Origin: SYIM01 sp044359405
Lineage (GTDB): Bacteria > Pseudomonadota > Gammaproteobacteria > Burkholderiales > Burkholderiaceae_E
Reading direction: 5' to 3'
Assembly (NCBI GenBank): GCA_044359405.1
Contig: JBIKMC010000139.1
Coordinates: 1 to 8,725, forward strand
DNA: 8,725 nucleotides
The notes under the pieces are model-generated. The model was given only the letters and a program-made list of their open reading frames with translations, ran no database searches and was not told where the DNA came from. Made by a program: the position numbers and the translations under genes. How positions within the stretch are numbered: the first letter of the stretch is position 1; every line of letters starts with the position of its first letter. Positions 1-7,300 of this stretch are shown one piece after another.

Positions 1-1
1 G

Positions 2-826
2 TGCCACGATGCGGTGGTCAGACCGCTGCCATCAGACCGCCGCGCACAGCCCGACAGGCTGATCGAGCCCAATCGTCTGCATCGCTGGACAGCGCTCTCT
101 CAACGCATGCAGCGGCCCTGTCTGGTGCTGCAACCATCGCACATTGCCGACTCGCCCTTTTCGCAATTCGCCTGGCAGGGCGCCTCTCGCCTGGGATATC
201 GCCGTCTCGATGATCTTCAACGCGCCATCGTTGCCCAGGCAAAACTCATGCAGGATCGGCAGGGTGGTTTTATCTATGCCTACCTGCCGCATTTTGACTC
301 AGTCGCGCATGAGCATGGGTGGCTGTCCAAACCCGCCTCTGAGACTGCCCGGGCATTTGACCAATTTTTTTCACGGCTACGCGCGCCACTCGAAACCCAG
401 GGCGTTTTACTGCTGGCCACGGCTGACCACGGCTTTGTGGACATCGCCCCGCACAGACAATTACAGCTTCAGCACTTCCCCGATCTGGCCCGATGCCTCG
501 CCGCGCCCCTGTGGGGCGAACCCCGGGTCGCCTTCTGTCGCGTACGACCTGAATGCGGGCCTTCGTTTCGTCAACTCGTTCAACAGCATCTCGCCCACGC
601 TTTCGACCTGTTTGAGAGCGCAGCATTGGCGCAGGCGGGCTGGTTCGGCCCGTCAATGCCCAGCCCTGCCCTGCGCGCTCGAATCGGTGATTTCACGCTG
701 ATTGCACGCGACGCCTACACACTGGTCGATCGGCTGCCCGGCGAACAATCGCACACTTTCGTCGGGATGCATGGTGGCATCAGCGCTGCCGAGATGCAGG
801 TACCGCTGGCCCTGGCGACACGCTGA
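2..826 (+). CDS. Alkaline phosphatase superfamily (type I phosphodiesterase/nucleotide pyrophosphatase-like) protein, 5' partial
   Basis: The frame is open from the left edge to a TGA at 824-826, giving 274 residues of the C-terminal part; the true start is upstream of the window. Three metal-site motifs of the alkaline phosphatase/nucleotide pyrophosphatase superfamily are visible: a D-x3-H pair (Asp at 296-298, His at 308-310, in HFDSVAHEHG), the ADHG motif (Asp 425-427, His 428-430, in LLATADHGF), and a late His (770-772, in HTFVGMHGG). In the superfamily these residues bind two metal ions for phosphoester hydrolysis. The first metal Asp and the Thr/Ser nucleophile normally lie N-terminal and would be outside the window. 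The substrate cannot be told from sequence. uppP follows after 46 nt on the same strand, so co-transcription is plausible. The family call is firm; any named enzyme would be a guess. Confidence 0.85.
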   Translation, partial: CHDAVVRPLPSDRRAQPDRLIEPNRLHRWTALSQRMQRPCLVLQPSHIADSPFSQFAWQGASRLGYRRLDDLQRAIVAQAKLMQDRQGGFIYAYLPHFDSVAHEHGWLSKPASETARAFDQFFSRLRAPLETQGVLLLATADHGFVDIAPHRQLQLQHFPDLARCLAAPLWGEPRVAFCRVRPECGPSFRQLVQQHLAHAFDLFESAALAQAGWFGPSMPSPALRARIGDFTLIARDAYTLVDRLPGEQSHTFVGMHGGISAAEMQVPLALATR

Positions 827-837
827 TGCCCGGTATC

Positions 838-854
838 ATCGCGGCTTTCGCGAT
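838..854 (+). other. Short perfect inverted repeat between phosphodiesterase gene and uppP
   Basis: ATCGCG (838-843) and CGCGAT (849-854) form a perfect 6-bp stem around a 5-nt loop in the 46-nt gap before uppP. No T-run follows, so it does not look like an intrinsic terminator. It could be a small mRNA stem just upstream of the uppP start, or chance. Confidence 0.3.
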
Positions 855-872
855 TGCGATGGATAGATACCC

Positions 873-1721
873 ATGCTCGAGCTCCTCTACGCTCTGCCAC
901 TGTTGATCAAGGCAGCCATACTCGGACTGGTGGAGGGCCTCACTGAATTCCTGCCGATCTCGAGCACCGGTCACCTCATTCTGGTCTCCAGTCTTTTGGG
1001 ATTCGCGGGCGAAAAAGAAAAGATGTTCAACGTCGCCATTCAGACCGGCGCCATGCTGGCCGTGATCGTTTACTTCCGCGTCCGAATCCTGCAAACCCTG
1101 CGCGGACTCACGCGAGAGCGCTCGGCACAGGGTTTCGCGCTGCAGGTGGCTGTAGCCTTTATACCGGCTGCCGTGATGGGCCTGTCAGTAGGCAGCTGGG
1201 TCAAGGCGCATCTTTTTCAGCCGGTCCCGGTGGCCATTGCCTTCATCATTGGCGGCTTCGTCATCCTGTGGGTTGAGACGCGCCAGGCGCGAAACCCGCA
1301 CGCGGTCCGGGTTCTGCGCATGGATGACATGAGGCTGTCTGACGCATTCAAGGTGGGACTGGCCCAGTGCTTCGCCCTCATTCCGGGCACCAGCCGATCA
1401 GGCGCCACCATCATCGGTGGCATGATTTTCGGCCTGTCCCGCAAGGCGGCGACCGAGTTCACTTTTTACCTGGCCATCCCCACTCTCATTGCCGCAGGCG
1501 CTTACGACAGCTGGAAACATCGAGACCTGCTGTCGATGCAAGACCTGCCGCTGTTCGCGGTAGGTCTCGCGATGTCATTCGCCAGCGCCCTGGTCTGCGT
1601 GCACTGGCTGATGCGCTACGTGGCCAGCCATGACTTCCGACTATTTGCCTGGTACCGGATCGGCTTCGGTCTGATCGTGCTGGTGACTGCCTGGGCCGGG
1701 CTGGTGAACTGGCAGGCCTAG
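873..1721 (+). CDS. uppP: Undecaprenyl-diphosphatase (UppP/BacA family)
   Basis: The product is 282 aa, the usual length for UppP/BacA. This polytopic inner-membrane enzyme removes a phosphate from undecaprenyl diphosphate, regenerating the lipid carrier for peptidoglycan and other envelope polymers; overexpression in other bacteria gives bacitracin resistance. Both family signatures are present: EGLTEFLPISSTGH at residues 21-34 (Glu21, Glu25, Ser30-Ser31 and His34 match the catalytic (E/Q)xxxE and SSxGH region) and PGTSRSGAT at 171-179 (catalytic Arg175). Hydrophobic segments span most of the chain. The start at 873 is the first ATG that places the N-terminus about four residues longer than the E. 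coli protein; the Shine-Dalgarno is weak (GGA at 861-863). The C-terminal block (SHDFRLFAWYRIGFG) resembles Burkholderiales homologues. The gene follows the phosphodiesterase gene by 46 nt and its TAG stop overlaps the stop of the convergent gene. Confidence 0.97.
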   Translation: MLELLYALPLLIKAAILGLVEGLTEFLPISSTGHLILVSSLLGFAGEKEKMFNVAIQTGAMLAVIVYFRVRILQTLRGLTRERSAQGFALQVAVAFIPAAVMGLSVGSWVKAHLFQPVPVAIAFIIGGFVILWVETRQARNPHAVRVLRMDDMRLSDAFKVGLAQCFALIPGTSRSGATIIGGMIFGLSRKAATEFTFYLAIPTLIAAGAYDSWKHRDLLSMQDLPLFAVGLAMSFASALVCVHWLMRYVASHDFRLFAWYRIGFGLIVLVTAWAGLVNWQA

Positions 1722-2353
1722 TAGCGACGGCCTGGATGTCCGCCGTCATGAAAATGACGGTGGCCATGGCCGCGATGGCGATAGCCATGCTCGTAAACAA
1801 TGACCGGAGCCCGCCTGACCACAACAACCGGTGGGCGATGCGCGTAGCCGTAGGCGGGGTAGGTCGAGTAGACGGGTGGCGGCGCATAAACCGGCGCAGC
1901 GACGCCATACACCGGATAGGGGGCGGGCGCGTACACCACGGCGGGAGAATGCACCACGACCGGCCCACCGTGGTAACTGCTCGGCGCGTAGGCAGCCCCG
2001 GCGCTAGCGGCACCGGCAACGGCCCCAAACGCGCCGCCGACCACGGCGCCATCCCGTCCGCCCATCGCCTGGCCAATGAGCGCGCCGGCGCCGGCGCCCA
2101 GCAACGCGCCCACCAAGGCGTCAGAGGCCTGAGCCGCGACAGGTACGCCTAACACGACCGATAAGGCCATCACGCGCAACGGCGACCACACGCGCCGCCT
2201 GAGTAGCCCCGCTTGCGGCCCCCAACCTGGCATCAGCCAGGCGGCCGTGCGCGACAGGATCGTGTGCTTCCTCTGACCCGAGATACTCGCCGCGGCTGTG
2301 TTCGGCGGGGCGGGTAGGCTACGTTCAGCGCTGATTGGCGAGGGGGTATCCAT
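1718..2353 (-). CDS. Secreted glycine-zipper protein with Tyr/Pro-rich middle and His-rich C-terminus
   Basis: The 211-aa product is of unknown function. The ATG at 2351-2353 is backed by a good Shine-Dalgarno (AGGAG at 2360-2364, 6-nt spacing). Residues 1-50 are polar and unlike any domain I know. An Arg-rich stretch (52-54, 60) and hydrophobic core (61-74) then resemble a signal peptide with likely cleavage after AQA76. Residues 79-120 are a glycine zipper (GALLGAGAGALIG, then GAVVGGAFGAVAGAASAG), a membrane-associating helix pair seen in many outer-membrane and lipoprotein-like families. Residues 121-185 are low complexity, rich in Tyr, Pro and Val, with YAPAP/YAPPP-like units. The tail (186-211) has seven His in 18 residues (189-206). 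It is probably an envelope protein. It runs convergent to uppP and divergent from the efflux operon. Confidence 0.85.
   Translation of the reverse strand: MDTPSPISAERSLPAPPNTAAASISGQRKHTILSRTAAWLMPGWGPQAGLLRRRVWSPLRVMALSVVLGVPVAAQASDALVGALLGAGAGALIGQAMGGRDGAVVGGAFGAVAGAASAGAAYAPSSYHGGPVVVHSPAVVYAPAPYPVYGVAAPVYAPPPVYSTYPAYGYAHRPPVVVVRRAPVIVYEHGYRHRGHGHRHFHDGGHPGRRY
1740..1763 (+). other. Stem-loop with GAAA loop just downstream of uppP (possible transcript end or 3' stabiliser)
   Basis: Positions 1740-1749 and 1754-1763 pair over 10 bp with one G-U wobble (1742/1761), closed by a GAAA tetraloop (1750-1753), starting 18 nt after the uppP stop. There is no T-run, so it is not a standard intrinsic terminator. 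The wobble works only in the + strand RNA; in the minus-strand RNA that pair becomes an A-C mismatch, so the structure suits the uppP transcript better. It lies inside the minus-strand gene's His-rich tail codons, which could also explain the repeat. Confidence 0.35.
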
Positions 2354-2359
2354 TTAATT

Positions 2360-2364
2360 CTCCT
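2360..2364 (-). promoter_or_regulatory. Ribosome binding site of the glycine-zipper gene
   Basis: AGGAG on the minus strand lies 6 nt before the ATG at 2351-2353. It matters because the first 50 codons encode an unusual pre-signal extension; this site argues that translation does begin there rather than at Met41 or Met62. Confidence 0.7.
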
Positions 2365-2434
2365 GATGGGCAGTCAACTGCGACCGCCGTCCAGGAATCC
2401 TAGGCTGAGCGACTGGACAAACCTAGCGTACGAG

Positions 2435-2464
2435 CTGAAAAAGCTGTAAGCGTCTGTGTATAAT
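2435..2464 (+). promoter_or_regulatory. Sigma-70 type promoter of the efflux operon
   Basis: A perfect -10 box TATAAT lies at 2459-2464. A -35 candidate CTGAAA (4 of 6 to TTGACA) sits at 2435-2440 with an 18-nt spacer. The expected start of transcription is about 2470-2472, inside the palindromic operator. The local AT content is well above that of the coding regions around it. This should drive tetR and, by read-through, the pump genes. Confidence 0.7.
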
Positions 2465-2466
2465 TA

Positions 2467-2486
2467 ATGACTTACCGGTCAGTCAT
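2467..2486 (+). promoter_or_regulatory. Palindromic operator, probable TetR-family binding site
   Basis: The 20-bp sequence ATGACTTACCGGTCAGTCAT is a palindrome with nine of ten pairs matching (only position 7 against 14 fails) and an ACCGGT centre. TetR-family dimers often bind such symmetrical sites in their own promoters, and TGAC...ACCGGT...GTCA is similar to operators I recall for this family. It starts 2 nt after the -10 box, covers the expected transcription start and ends 3 nt before the tetR ATG. A bound repressor would block initiation. Confidence 0.75.
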
Positions 2487-2489
2487 TGT

Positions 2490-3149
2490 ATGGAACCCCT
2501 AACTTACTCCGCTCGAAGCCCGCGCTGGGAGCGCCGCAAAGAACGCCGCCCTGGCGAACTACTAGACGCAGCCCTAGAGTTGTTCGTGGAACGGGGCTTC
2601 GCCGCCACGCGCCTGGACGACGTGGCAGCGCGCGCCGGGGTCAGCAAAGGCACGCTCTACCTTTACTACGCCAGTAAAGACGAACTTTTTAAAGCGGTTG
2701 TGCGTGAAAATCTCGTGCCCCTTATCGAGAACTTTCGCCGCGATATCGAGCAGTCCGACGCACCGGGCGAAAGCCTGTTGAGAAACTTCTTTGAAGGCTG
2801 GTGGTCTCGCGTGGGCGCCACCCGACTGGCGGGTATCGTCAAGCTGATCGTCGGCGAGGCCGGCAACTTTCCAGAGCTGGCTCAATTCTTCTTTGAGGAA
2901 GTTTCGCAGCCCAATTTACAGCTACTGGCCGACATCATCAGCCGGGGTATTGCGTCGGGCGAATTCCAATCGGTTGACGTCGACGTAGCGGTTCACGCCT
3001 GGATGTCACCGCTGATTCTCAAAGCCATCTGGACGCATTCCATTCAGCCCTGTTGTCCTGGCGCACCCGACATTCCGGCCGAACGCTTCCTGAGGGCTCA
3101 TTTGGACCTCATCATGCGCTGCCTCAAACCGGGTGTATCACCCGCATGA
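2490..3149 (+). CDS. TetR/AcrR-family transcriptional repressor of the efflux operon
   Basis: The product is 219 aa. Residues about 21-68 form the TetR DNA-binding domain: a helix PGELLDAALELFVERGFAA, then the helix-turn-helix (LDDVAARAGVSKGTLYLYY) and the usual SKDELF that follows. The C-terminal ligand/dimerisation part (70-219) has the block IVGEAGNFPEL (120-130), resembling AefR/AcrR-like C-terminal domains. The start is the ATG at 2490; no other in-frame ATG, GTG or TTG lies between it and the promoter, and residues 12-20 (RWERRKERR) look like the normal basic lead-in. No Shine-Dalgarno exists because the operator fills the space. It is the first gene of the run and the adaptor gene begins 49 nt later, so autoregulation and ligand-induced release of the whole operon is the simplest model. 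The ligand is unknown. Confidence 0.93.
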   Translation: MEPLTYSARSPRWERRKERRPGELLDAALELFVERGFAATRLDDVAARAGVSKGTLYLYYASKDELFKAVVRENLVPLIENFRRDIEQSDAPGESLLRNFFEGWWSRVGATRLAGIVKLIVGEAGNFPELAQFFFEEVSQPNLQLLADIISRGIASGEFQSVDVDVAVHAWMSPLILKAIWTHSIQPCCPGAPDIPAERFLRAHLDLIMRCLKPGVSPA

Positions 3150-3198
3150 TCATCTTCGCCAATTTCAGCACCGACCCTTCTTTCATCACGGACACCGC

Positions 3199-4374
3199 AT
3201 GTCGCGCACCCTGAGGCTTGCCATCATTGTGTTGGCGCTGTTGGCGGCCGCCGCGGCCGCCTGGCGTTGGTACAGCTCGCGCACCGCTGCCGATCAGTCA
3301 GCTCCAGTCGCGCCCGCGACCGATCATCGGTCAAAGGCCGCGCCGCGTGCGCTTGAGTTCGCGCCTGCCGAGCTGTTCACCGTTAATCTCGGCCGAATCG
3401 CGCGCACCATTCCTATCACCGGCACCCTGAGCGCCACCCAACAGACCGTTGTCAAGTCGCGGGTTGCTGGAGACATTCTGGACATCAGCGCGCGCGAGGG
3501 CAGTGCCGTCAAGATCGGACAACTCATCGCCCGAATAGATCCCACCGATTTCGAGCTGCGCGTTCGCGAGCGGCAGGCCAATGTGCGATCGGCCGAAGCA
3601 CAGCTCGAGCAGGCGCAGCGCACCCTGGAAAACAATCGTGCCCTGCTGGCAAAAAACTTCATTTCGCAGAACGCATTTGATAACTCTTTGTCAGCCAGCG
3701 ATGTGGCCAAGGCCGCGCTTGAGAGTGCGCGCGCCCAGCTTGAACAAGCGCGCAAGGCTCTGGCTGATACCCACGTCATGTCGCCCATGGCGGGGCAGAT
3801 CGCACAGCGATTCGCACAGCCCGGCGAGAAAGTTTCACCGGACAGCCGCATCGTCTCCATCATCGACCTGTCCAGTATGGAGATCGAAGCGGCCGTCCCA
3901 GCCTCAGAGGTCGGACTGGTGCGCATTGGTCAGACAGTCAAGCTGCGCATCGAAGGTCTCGATACCGAGCAGACGGGGCAGGTTTTGCGAATCAACCCAT
4001 CGACCCAACCAGGCACCCGGTCGGTGTTGATCTACGTTGGCATGCAACAGCGTGATAACCGGGTGCGAGCCGGGCTTTTCGCCCAGGGCACGCTCAGCAT
4101 TGATGAGAAGTCAGGGGTCATCGTGGTTCCGGTCGCGGCCATTCGCGAACTGGCAGGGCGCCGGGTTATCTACGCCATCGACAATGGCCTTGTTGTCGAG
4201 CGTGAGGTCAAAACCGGCGTCGTCGACGAAACCGCCATCGCGCCCAATGGCGCGGTCGGCGCTGCCGAAATCGTAGCTGGTTTGAAGGCAGGTGATCGCA
4301 TCGTCGCAGTCAACCTCGGCGTATTGCGGGCAGGCTCGTCTGCCCTTGAAAAGGCAGCGCCCAAGGCGCCCTGA
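3199..4374 (+). CDS. RND efflux periplasmic adaptor (membrane fusion protein, HlyD/AcrA family)
   Basis: The product is 391 aa and links the inner-membrane RND pump to the outer-membrane channel. In order: an N-terminal hydrophobic segment (6-21, signal peptide or anchor, without a lipobox Cys); first lipoyl half (about 84-115, SRVAGDILDISAREGSAVKIGQ); alpha-helical hairpin (about 118-188, Ala/Glu/Gln-rich coiled coil); second lipoyl half (about 192-224, SPMAGQIAQRFAQPGEKV); beta-barrel (226-300); membrane-proximal domain (305-385). At the hairpin tip, Leu149 and Ser156 fit the R-x3-L-x6-S docking motif of AcrA/MexA, but its Arg slot holds Asn145, with Arg at 147. I chose ATG 3199 because the sequence from there (MSRTLRLAII) is a proper signal; an upstream GTG (3133) would overlap tetR and add a His-rich, unfamily-like leader. 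The RND gene starts 4 nt after its stop. Confidence 0.93.
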   Translation: MSRTLRLAIIVLALLAAAAAAWRWYSSRTAADQSAPVAPATDHRSKAAPRALEFAPAELFTVNLGRIARTIPITGTLSATQQTVVKSRVAGDILDISAREGSAVKIGQLIARIDPTDFELRVRERQANVRSAEAQLEQAQRTLENNRALLAKNFISQNAFDNSLSASDVAKAALESARAQLEQARKALADTHVMSPMAGQIAQRFAQPGEKVSPDSRIVSIIDLSSMEIEAAVPASEVGLVRIGQTVKLRIEGLDTEQTGQVLRINPSTQPGTRSVLIYVGMQQRDNRVRAGLFAQGTLSIDEKSGVIVVPVAAIRELAGRRVIYAIDNGLVVEREVKTGVVDETAIAPNGAVGAAEIVAGLKAGDRIVAVNLGVLRAGSSALEKAAPKAP

Positions 4375-4378
4375 CACC

Positions 4379-7300
4379 ATGTGGTTCACCCGGGTCTCCA
4401 TCGCGCACCCCGTCTTCGCGACCATGATGATGGTCGCCTTCGTGGTGCTGGGTCTCTTCTCATACCAGCGTCTGTCTGTCGACCAGTTTCCTGACATCGT
4501 CTTCCCGGTTGTCGTTGTCACCACTGAATACCCGGGCGCCTCGCCCGAAGTGGTCGAAGCCGACATCACGCGCAAGATTGAGGAACAGGTCAATACCATC
4601 AGCGGCGTGAACGAACTGGCTTCCCGATCGTATGAGGGCAGCTCGGTGGTCATCATTCGTTTTGACCTCTCGATCGACCCCGCGCAGGCCGCACAGGATG
4701 TACGCGAAAAGGTCGCACTGGTCCGACCAACGTTCCGCCCCGAGGTCAAGGAATCACTCGTCACGCGTGTCAACCCAGAAGACAATCCCATCATCTCGGT
4801 AGCGCTGCAGTCCGAAAGCCGCAGCACGCGCGAGCTCACCACGCTGGCCGATCAGCTCGTCAAGCGGCGCCTTGAGAATGTGCGCGGCGTGGGACGCGTC
4901 ACCGTGGTGGGCGGTGTCAAGCGTGAGGTGCTCGTCTACCTGAAACCGGATGCGATGGAGTCCCTGCGCATTGGCGTCGACCAGGTGGTATCCGCGCTCA
5001 AAAGCGAAAATCAGGAGCTGCCCGCCGGAACCCTGCTGGGCCGAGATCGCGAGCAGGTCGTCCAGATCAAGGCGCGCATACAGTCGGTCGCCGAATTTGA
5101 ACGCATCATCATCGCGCGTCGGGGAGGCCAGCCGGTGCGTCTTGCGCAGGTGGCTGATGTTGTCGATGGTCAGCAGGAGCGCGACAGCCTCGCCCTCATC
5201 GATGGCAAGCCAGCAGTATCCATCGATGTCGTGAAAGCGCAGGGCGAGAATACGATTGCTGTCGTGGACGGCGTAAAGCGCATTGCACAGGAGCTGCAGA
5301 CGCAATTGCCGCCGGACGTGAAGCTGGTCGTCGTACGCGACGCCTCCACGTCCATCCGGAACTCGGTGGCCAGCGTCAAGCGCAACATCATCGAGGGTGC
5401 CATCCTCACGGTGCTCATTGTCTTTCTGTTTCTGTCGTCGTGGCGATCAACAGTCATCACCGGGCTGACACTGCCGATTTCACTCATCGGCACGTTCCTG
5501 GTGATGTACGCCATGGGCTTCACCATCAACCTGGTCACGCTGCTGGGGCTATCCATCTGCGTGGGGCTACTTATCGACGACGCGATCGTGGTGCGTGAAA
5601 ACATAGTCCGGCATCAGGCTATGGGCGAAGATCACCGCCAGGCAGCCCTGGCCGGTACCGCCGAAATCGGACTGGCAGTAGCGGCGACAACGCTCACCAT
5701 CGTCGCGGTTTTTCTGCCCATCGGATTCATGGGCGGAATCATTGGTCGCTTTTTCAAGGAGTTCGGCATCACCGTGGCATTCGCGGTTCTGCTGTCCATG
5801 TTTGTTTCATTTACGCTGGACCCGATGCTCTCATCGGTATGGCATGACCCAGACGCTCACGGGCCGCGCGGGCGCGGACCCATCGCCTGGGTACTCAGAC
5901 ATTTCCAGTCGCTCATGGCCGCACTTGAGCGCAGCTACGTCAGTCTACTGCGCTGGGGACTGCGCCACCGACTGGCGACCATGGTGCTTGCGCTGGCCGC
6001 CTTCTTTGGCGCTTTTCCCCTGGCCGGGCTGGTCGGTAAAGAGTTCGTACCCCAGGCCGATAACAACGAATTTTTCGTCTCGTTCTACACCCCTGCAGGT
6101 TCGCCCCTGGCGTTTACTGAACAGCGCGCCCGGCAGATTCAGCAGACCCTGGCCGAATTCGATGGCGTCACCCTCACCTACGCCACGATCAATACCGGTG
6201 TGGTGCAGGGGCGCAACTACGGCAGCGTCTTCGCGCGGCTGGTACCCCGCGATCAACGCGCGCTCTCCGTACAACAGATGCGCGCACCGGTGCGCGAGCG
6301 ACTGTCACGACTACCGGGTCTCACCATTACCGATCTGGGTAACCTCAATGTGGTCGGTTCAGGCAAACCCATACAGGTGAGCGTGTTGGGTCAGGACACC
6401 GTCGAACTTGAGCGGCTTGGCACGGCCGTGCAGGCTGCCATGCGCCGGGTCAATGCTGACCTCGGGCGCGAAGCCATCGTCGAAATCGACAGCAGCTCCA
6501 AGCCGGCCAAGCCCACGGTTTCCATTGATGTCGACCGGGCGCTGGCCTCTGATCTGGGGGTGGGGGTGGCACGACTCTCAGCCGCGCTACGGCCCCTGCT
6601 TGCAGGCGAGTCCGCAACCACCTGGCGCGCACCCGACGATGAAAATTACGATGTGCGTGTGCGCCTGGCAGCCGGTAATCGCAGCTCGATCGCCGACCTC
6701 GAACGCCTGACGGTCGCCTCCACCCAGCTTGAATCCGACGGCGGACCGCGCATGATCGCCGTGCGTCAGGTGGCCAGCTTCAACGCCGGACTCGGGCCCA
6801 CTCAGATCAACCGCAAGGCACTGGCGCGCGAGGTACTGGTATCGGCCAATACCGACGGCATTGCCGCGGGTACTGCGGGCGGTCTGCTGCAGAGATACCT
6901 TGATCAGATCGAACTGCCGCCCGGCTACCAACTAGGTATCGGCGGCGGCAACAAGGATATGACCGAGAGCTTTGGGTTTGCGGTGCAGGCCCTGGTACTG
7001 GCAGTGGTCTTTATCTACATGATTCTTGCCTCGCAGTTCGGCAGTTTCCTGCAGCCGCTGGCGATCATGGCGTCGCTTCCCATGGCGCTCATTGGGGTCA
7101 TTGCGGCGCTGCTGGCCTGGCGCTCTACCCTCAATATCTTCTCCATGATCGGATTCATCATGCTGATGGGGCTGGTCACCAAAAATGCCATTCTCCTGGT
7201 TGACTTCGCCAATCAGGCTCGCCATCGTGGCGTCGAACGGGCCCAGGCGCTGCTGCAGGCGGCCGAAATCCGGCTGCGTCCTATCCTCATGACCACCCTG

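Noticed and set aside
1486..2076. Minus-strand open frame spanning the end of uppP and the glycine-zipper gene
   Set aside because: It overlaps two well-supported genes in other frames and its composition (Arg, Pro, Ser, Thr) is typical of a GC-rich shadow frame.
1736..2152. Plus-strand open frame opposite the glycine-zipper gene
   Set aside because: It is Arg/Gly/His-rich and lacks domain features, whereas the minus strand has a ribosome site, signal peptide and glycine zipper.
2354..2434. Possible minus-strand promoter for the glycine-zipper gene and a CTAGG/CCTAG repeat
   Set aside because: No -35/-10 pair with sound spacing was found on the minus strand, and the 5-bp repeat is too short to support a site.
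3133..3198. Upstream GTG extension of the adaptor gene overlapping the end of tetR
   Set aside because: It adds a His/Phe-rich 22-residue leader before a complete signal-like N-terminus at 3199 and has no clear ribosome site.
3243..3261. GC-rich inverted repeat (7-bp stem, 5-nt loop) early in the adaptor gene
   Set aside because: It falls in a run of Ala codons of the signal segment, which is enough to explain GGC/GCC symmetry.
4292..4378. Earlier in-frame start for the RND pump inside the adaptor gene
   Set aside because: The added 29 residues are polar, out-of-frame adaptor sequence; the canonical RND N-terminus begins at the ATG 4379.
4111..4842. Long minus-strand open frame across the adaptor/RND junction
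   Set aside because: It lies antisense to two confident genes and its product has no recognisable domain.
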